Below are positions 58,560-64,000 of a stretch of 64,000 nucleotides of DNA, piece by piece. Numbering within the stretch: the first letter of the stretch is position 1; every line of letters starts with the position of its first letter. A program made the translations under genes and the position numbers. The DNA is from Symbiodinium natans (taxonomy: Eukaryota; Sar; Dinophyceae; Suessiales; Symbiodiniaceae), in contig CAJNDS010000346.1 in the NCBI GenBank assembly GCA_905221605.1, positions 1-64,000 of the forward strand, given 5' to 3'. The notes beneath the pieces are model-generated. The model was not told the DNA's origin, ran no database searches, and worked only from the letters and a program-made list of their open reading frames with translations.

Positions 58560-59290
58560 TCCAGGAAATGAAAGCAGAGCCAGCAAGGACTATCTGATTG
58601 AAACCTCGAGTAGACAGAGACTGTTGGCTTTATTGAGCCACGTATCTGGTTAAGCCCTGCATCATTCTTGTTCTTTTGCGTACTACTGGCTTTTCTAGAA
58701 ACTGAGAGGCTTGAGGATTCAAGATTCATCTTCAACAAGAAAGTTAGCCATTTTGTTGTGATCCAGAAACCTTCAATGTGCTCTCATGGTTAAGTTTTCA
58801 AGCTCTTGCAAAAGTGCGTGTTCATTTCCTTTGCTGGTTCCGCTTTAAGGAATTAGCTGTTCACTGAAGCTTGCTGCTCTCCTCAAGTAACTGCCAAAAG
58901 GCTTCTTCATTTTAGGTGGGATCTACGTTGGGCATTTCATCGTCAGCATCCAAATCGTCCCATATGCTTGTGGATGTCGTTGTTGGTTGTAGTTTCTTTG
59001 TTGTTGAACTTGTAGAAACAGACATTCTTGGGCCACCATGTGCATGCTGCACGCACCGCGTAACCGCCTGCCCCTATCGAACGCTGCAACAAGAGGACAC
59101 TTGCGTTTGCGAGGGCATGCGAGGACGCAGTGGGAGCGGCATAGGACAGGTGCTAACCTGAGCCGTGCACCATCCGTCGAAGCTCATTCAAGGGCTCATT
59201 GTCATTCACTGTGACCTCGCACGTGATCGTGTGGCCAAAGATCGCTAAACACCAAGCAGAGCGCACTCGATTTGGGGGCAACGTTCAACA
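58560..59290. other. No gene assigned
   Basis: Unique sequence downstream of the reverse transcriptase fragment. A plus frame at 58916-59161 is weak. It may contain the rest of the decayed LINE or the 3' end of the CFAP44-like gene. Confidence 0.4.
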
Positions 59291-59389
59291 CTACCCAGAG
59301 GCGCCCACAGTTTGGAGGCCTACCCCATCTCTCAGCAGACATTGCCACCGCAAGGCCGTGCGAACATCAAGACGACCACTCGAGGCAGC

Positions 59390-61088
59390 ACAAGGGCACA
59401 GACCGGGCGATGTTTTCAACGCTGGGGCTCCTGCATTAGCTATTCTCGCATTCAGGGCTGCGTCCAGCTGCATCTGCGAGTAGCCTTTGGACGGAAAGGT
59501 GTTAAACACGAAGCACCTTTCCCGGCTAACAGGGAAACGACTTTGATCGACTTCTTGTCGCGCTCAGGGCATCCTGTAAGGCACTGGCCCATGCTGACAA
59601 TCTGTTCCATGAGCGACGTGTTGTCGCACGTGATTTTGGTCAGCTCCTTCTTCTGCTTTTCCATCCTGACGAAGTAAGCGGCTCCTAAAAAAAAAAGAGT
59701 CACTAAGCTGCTGTAAGGGCAGCTGATGATGCCCTGACTGTTCCTCTCACAGCAAGCTACTTGTAGTCCTGGCTCTTCTTTTTGGGGCCCCGTGGACTTT
59801 GAGGGCCACCCGCAACAACCTCCCCCTAAACCCTCAACCCTCAACCCTAAACCCTAAACCCTAAACCCTGAACCCTAAACCCTAAACCCTAAACCCTTCG
59901 GATCCGCAAGTTGGCGCCTCTTCTCCCAGTCGGCGATGCGGCGCCGGTGCTCCGCCTCGGCCTGGAGCACCTTCTCCTGCAGCTCCTCCAGTCCATTGGT
60001 TTAGGGTTTAAGGTTTAGGGTTTAGGGTTTAGGGTTTAGGGCATTGCGCTTGTGTTCTTTGTTTCGTTTTGTTTCGTTTTGGTTTGCTTTGTTTTGTTTC
60101 GTTTTGTTTGTTTTGTTTCGCTTTGTTGTTTTGGTTTGATTGGATTCGTTTTGTTTTGCTTCGTTGTGTTTTGCTTTGTTTCGTTGTGTGCGTTGCTAAG
60201 TTTTGTTCTGCTTTGTTTCGTTTTGTGTTGCTTCGTTTTGGTTTGCTTCGTTTTGTTTTGCCGATATGTTTGAGTGCGTGCTTTTTGCTGCTGTTCTTAG
60301 ATGTCTGAAAGAATGGCTTCGAGATTACATGTGATTGAGACTGCTGTTGGCTGTTGCCGTTGCACGCAGCTTCTGGCACGTCTGAGGGTCTTGCATGCCT
60401 ACCTTGCCCTGGTATGCCTCCACCTGATTCCCGATGCTTCTACAGATCAACAAACACTCAACAGACTGATTGGGGAAAAATCGTGGCAGGGACCTTGATA
60501 AGATTGCTGGATGCCAGGCTTTGAGGAACGTACATGGAAGTGATATCCAGAATGCATTCTACGAAGGAGATGACGATCACAGCACTAGTTGTAAGTTCGG
60601 CTAGCACCGCTGCATTCCCGGCCTGAACGTATTTGTTCGGAGCACTTCGCTCGATGAGATCCAAGTCGACAATCTGCCCGAACTTGAGCATCTGGATGTC
60701 CTCACTGTTCTACAGCGCCTTCCTGCATGACCTCGCACTCCCCGAAGAATAACTGGGAAATTACTTGCTCCGGTGAGGTCCTGGAACTTCGCATGGAGAT
60801 CCTGAAAACTTGGGCGACGACGCAGGCAAAACACACACACACACACAAGCACAAGCACAAGCACAAATGCGAGAAGGGCGTGGCACTTCTCTGTCTCTCC
60901 ACTGGCACTGCAAACTTTGACATCCTGCACCTGTATGAACAACATGGACGGTCCTCGATGTGCTGCAAAGCAACGCTCTTGTCCTTCTTGCGCACACGGA
61001 AGTCACGCTGAAGCCTGAAGGCGATCAGCAGCTGTTGCAAAGTGCCCTGTGGGAGTGATAGAGAGAGGGAGAGAGCGAGTTGGACAGC

Positions 61089-61129
<41 letters not shown>

Positions 61130-63880
61130 TAGATATGTATATATATATAGATATGTATATATATATATATGTATTGTCGAGGCTCTCTACTCGTATCCTG
61201 TGACGCATCTATCAGGTCCCTGCTGCATCTTCTGGCTGCGGGCAGGTTCAAGGCTCCAGCTGTTTGTGCCTTGCCTTGACCTGGCCGAGTCTGCTCAAAT
61301 GCATGCACATGCATGTTCCGCCATGTAGAATCGAGGATGAAGGCAAGGCATATCCAGCTTAGATAAACAGATAAACATCCTGTTAGCCGCCGCTGCCGAT
61401 CGCAGGCTCCATGCTAGCAATGCCAGCACACTGAAAAAAATGATGCAACTTGGAAGTGTCCAAAAGCTTGTGGGAACGCCCAAGGTTTCGTTTAGACATT
61501 CGCAATACCATCTCGGAGATCACATGCTGCCTCCTTGATCTCCTGGTGTAGCTCCGTAATGCGAGTCATGAGACGGTCCAGGCCCTGGGCGCGGCAGGAA
61601 TGTGGAGAACGCGTATGCCGCTGCATCGGTGCAGTTTCGGGGTTTAGGGTTAAGGGTTAAGGGTTTAGGCTTCAGGGTTTAGGGTTCCGGGCCTCGTTGG
61701 TGAAGACCACCTGCTGACCCAGCTCAGGCGGAAGGCGCTCCTGCCTGCTCGATGGCTCTGCTGTGTTTCTGGCAGCTTGGAAAAAGACCACTGAACAGCC
61801 CAAGAACATGCCATCTAACCACAAGAACAGCAGCAGCAACCAACGAAACAAAACAAGACAAGACAAGACCAGACAAAACAACAAAAACGACAACGACCCA
61901 GACCATGACCACGGCAACAACAACAAAAATGTACGTGTGATTGTGGGCATGAGCAGTCCAACTCCGAGCTCCGATTTCTCTTTGGAACACGTTGGCATGT
62001 CGCAGCTGCAGCTGGGGTGTAGACGCATCGCTTTGGTCCGCAGATGACAAGCACTGAACCTGACATTCAGACTGCGCTGCCAGAGCTGTGCACATACAGT
62101 CTGGCTGTGCAAGCAACATACAAGTGACGGCAAAGGCTGCTGAAATAGATGTCCAACGGCTTTCTGAAGGCACCATCGTGTGACAAACAAGCCCTCAGAC
62201 TGCTATGGTCGGGTCATTAGCATTGCTTCGCTCGTGGCTGTGTTTCATTGTTTCATGCTCCCGCAGCATGCACAGTTTCGAAGTGACGGGTCTAGGGGAG
62301 AGCCAGCATGCAATTCAAACATCAGCACTGCCTGCGACAATCGCAACGAAAAGACGATGGGCACCTGACACCACACATGCGAGGCATGGGCGCACTGTAC
62401 TTGTGCTACTTCTGTACTACTGCAGGTGCACTCACCTATCAATGCCAGTAGTAGACGGTCTGCGATAGTCCTGTGATACCCCCCCCCCCCCCCCCCCCGC
62501 TGCAGGATGATTGCCACAACTTGAAGGGACAACCAACAACTGTCAAGCTGAGACAGCCCGTCAAAGAGAGGCTGAAAAGCTATGAAGCATGGACCAAAAA
62601 TCCTCCTCATCCGTCCTCAACCATGCTTCACCTTTTTTGAGGATCTCTGCCATGCGCCTGGTTCAGCTTGCGCTGCTTATCCGTCTGGAACTGCTGAATC
62701 TCCGCATCGGTCCGTCTCTGCTCCTGGCACAGGAAATGACCCCAAAGTCACTTGTGGGAGTTCCGCGAATTTGGAGGCTGACCGTGCTTGGGGTCTCAAA
62801 ACATAGGCATGTTGCATCACATGGATCTGTACAGGCAGCCTATCGGGTGGTCACAAATAGGCCGAAGGCCACCTCCATTAGCAGAAAAAGCAATGACCGA
62901 GTGTCATCTCTTGGCCAACTGCCCGACAAATCCAGGACCCTGTGGCATTCCAGACACTGCCCCTGCTTGCAAAATGCAAAGAATCACAACTCCTGATGCC
63001 TTATGCACGGCAACACTAGGCTGCAAGAAGTGAACCCACCGCAATCCCCCACATCCCCGCGAACCCTGCATCACGCATCCACTGCATCCTACGCTCGTCC
63101 CGCTAGATCGTCCCGCCCGCTTCCTCGGGCTCAGGCAACCTATCCGGTCTCTGAACCCCCGAATCCGGGAGACACGTGCGGCCTTGTCAATGCGCTGCTC
63201 GTCTTCCCCAAGGCGCTTGTGCGTGTTCTTGAGGCCCTGGGACAAATCTTGGCTTGACCCAGGGGTTTGGGCCAGGGGAAGGTTTGGCTGTGAGCCTAAG
63301 GTTCCTTGACAGAGGACCACTGCAATGCTACGTCACCTTCAAGAAACAGCTGCAAGGATGTTGGGTCTAGCAAGTCGCCTCCTGAACCGCTTGAGCTGGC
63401 GGACTCATCAACGGGCCTCCACTGCTTTCTGAATCTCCTGGAGGGCGTCTTCCATCTCCAGGCCTATTAGAGTCAGTGGTTGATAAGGGGCTTTACGAAA
63501 TAGGGGACCCCTAAAATAGACCTCCCAAATAGTAGGATCCCCTCATAATAAGGACAACTCCCATATGGTGAGAGAGAAGAGGGGGCGTGGATGCTTCTAA
63601 GCCCCCGCAAGGAGTCAACGGACAACACGTCCTTAAGAGCCGGGCGCTTGTCACGCAGATCGATGACGCTCTCATAGATCTGGTGGTCGCATCCCTAGGG
63701 TTGGTTCGAAGTGAAAGAGTCACTGGCATCTGCAAAAAAATGAGTCTGCGACAGAAACCCGGTCTGCTCAGAATGGCGGCGGCGGGTCACTACATGTGGG
63801 GACATCGATCTCCATGCCTGCGGCGGACCGACATCATCGTCATCCATGTCTTCATCCTCGTCGCTTTCAATGTCGCTTCC
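59390..63880 (-). CDS. CFAP44: CFAP44-type cilia/flagella-associated protein, C-terminal half (5' end beyond window)
   Basis: CFAP44 is a large axonemal coiled-coil/WD protein of motile flagella. Exons follow the family order: 63818-63880 GSDIESDEDEDMDDDDVGPP (acidic box before PP); 63620-63679 IYESVIDLRDKRPALKDVLS (LREKRLD-type); 63183-63236 GLKNTHKRLGEDEQRIDK; 62658-62723 EQRRTDAEIQQFQTDKQRKL (FQxxKQxKLN); 62500-62547 LDSCWLSLQVVAIILQ; 61693-61740 ERLPPELGQQVVFTNE (LVFTNE); 61509-61584 GLDRLMTRITELHQEIKEAA; about 60950-61053 GTLQQLLIAFRLQRDF; 60765-60801 DLHAKFQDLTGA; 60623-60709 DIQMLKFGQIVDLDLIER (QMLKFGQIVDLE signature); 59895-59985 ELQEKVLQAEAEHRRRIADW; about 59511-59684 AAYFVRMEKQKKELTKITCD; about 59390-59473 MQLDAALNARIANAG. 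The first six listed joins and the 59985/59684 join keep phase. Five donors are GC. Joins at 61.5, 61.0 and 60.76 kb are unresolved. Confidence 0.9.
59825..59894. repeat. Telomere block starting at a CFAP44 donor
   Basis: Ten CCCTAAA units. On the minus strand the intron (59685-59894) begins CCGAAGG|GTTTAGGGTTTAGGG and ends TTTTTTTTTTAG|; the flanking exons are in phase. Confidence 0.97.
60000..60040. repeat. Telomere block (TTTAGGG) before a CFAP44 exon
   Basis: Six units, in CCCTAAA sense on the coding strand, a few bases upstream of the exon at 59985. Confidence 0.95.
60058..60262. repeat. TTTTG/TTTCG pentanucleotide array in an intron
   Basis: TTTCGTTTTGTTTCGTTTTG-type DNA; AAACG/AAAAC on the coding strand. 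Confidence 0.95.
60832..60868. repeat. AC and AAGCAC repeats in an intron
   Basis: ACACACAC followed by AAGCACAAGCACAAGCAC. Confidence 0.9.
61088..61178. repeat. AT dinucleotide array in an intron
   Basis: (AT)n with GTATATATATAGATATGTAT interruptions. Confidence 0.95.
61636..61688. repeat. Degenerate telomere block beside a CFAP44 exon
   Basis: TTTAGGGTTAAGGGTTAAGG-type units end four bases from the exon that finishes at 61693; antisense (CCCTAAA) on the coding strand. Confidence 0.85.
62479..62498. repeat. C run of about 20 bases at an intron start
   Basis: It directly follows (minus sense) the CFAP44 exon ending near 62500; on the coding strand a G run, ending GG|GTATCAC. Confidence 0.9.
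63486..63568. mobile_element. 100-bp element, truncated, inside a CFAP44 intron
   Basis: GGGGCTTTACGAAATAGGGG to AGGACAACTCCCATATGG with family centre CCAAATAGTAGGATCCCC. It lies in the intron between the exons ending at 63620 and starting at 63236, but not at a splice site. Confidence 0.9.
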
Positions 63881-63927
63881 CTGCAAGGCTTGGACTTCAA
63901 ACTACGGAGGAGCCGGCCACATCCACC

Positions 63928-63955
63928 CTAGACCCTGAACCCTAAACCCTAAACC
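63928..63955. repeat. Short telomere block (CCCTAAA) at the window end
   Basis: Four units, upstream (minus sense) of the first visible CFAP44 exon. Confidence 0.9.
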
Positions 63956-64000
63956 ACAACCCTTCAGCCCCCGAAGCCTTGAAGACCTGCCACAACATGC

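Overview
The window looks like nuclear DNA of a dinoflagellate, most likely a Symbiodiniaceae-type alga (inference). It is crowded with interstitial plant-type telomere repeats (TTTAGGG/CCCTAAA), microsatellites, foldback elements and satellites. Genes are cut into very short exons (27-230 bp). In the gene resolved best, about half of the 5' splice sites are GC rather than GT and nearly every acceptor reads AG|G. That combination, plus mostly same-strand (minus) genes and a flagellar gene, fits dinoflagellates. No rRNA, tRNA, CRISPR or prokaryotic operon was seen.

Two genes are recognised, both on the minus strand. At the right end (about 59.3-63.9 kb, running off the window) is the C-terminal half of a CFAP44-type axonemal protein. 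At 28.5-32.8 kb is a GAA1-like GPI-transamidase subunit. Other minus-strand multi-exon genes can be followed by reading frame, splice sites and matching phase but not named: 1.5-3.7 kb (secreted protein with an in-phase duplicated exon pair), 4.4-5.3 kb, 21.7-23.2 kb, 25.1-25.9 kb, 44.3-44.6 kb, 46.3-48.1 kb (coiled coil), 49.9-51.0 kb, 51.3-51.4 kb and 51.9-54.5 kb. Plus-strand coding candidates lie near 15.9-17.8, 33.5-33.9, 38.5-40.0 and 48.4 kb. A decayed LINE-type reverse transcriptase fragment lies at 58.35 kb. Exons were called by eye, and GC-rich DNA is often open on both strands, so unnamed exons carry moderate confidence only.

Repeat layout: 0-0.4 kb GT microsatellite; 6.7-8.2 kb an array of alternating perfect palindromes; 8.3-8.8 kb nested hairpins; 8.86-10.08 kb a 14-copy 88-bp satellite; 10.1-12.8 kb pyrimidine/purine modules; 33.9-35.1 kb 450-493-bp tandem repeats with embedded telomere arrays; 37-41 kb G-run/C-run hairpin satellites and 280-bp repeats; 42.9-43.6 kb a 10-bp minisatellite and CAG-type repeats; 53.0-54.26 kb a GTGTGGGG/GTGGGC array. 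About 14 copies of a 100-bp terminal-inverted-repeat element and about 45 telomere-repeat blocks are scattered throughout.

The main biological observation is that telomere-repeat blocks and the 100-bp elements sit in introns. Several introns are little more than telomere repeats between two exons whose phases match. One 100-bp element has itself been split by a telomere array.
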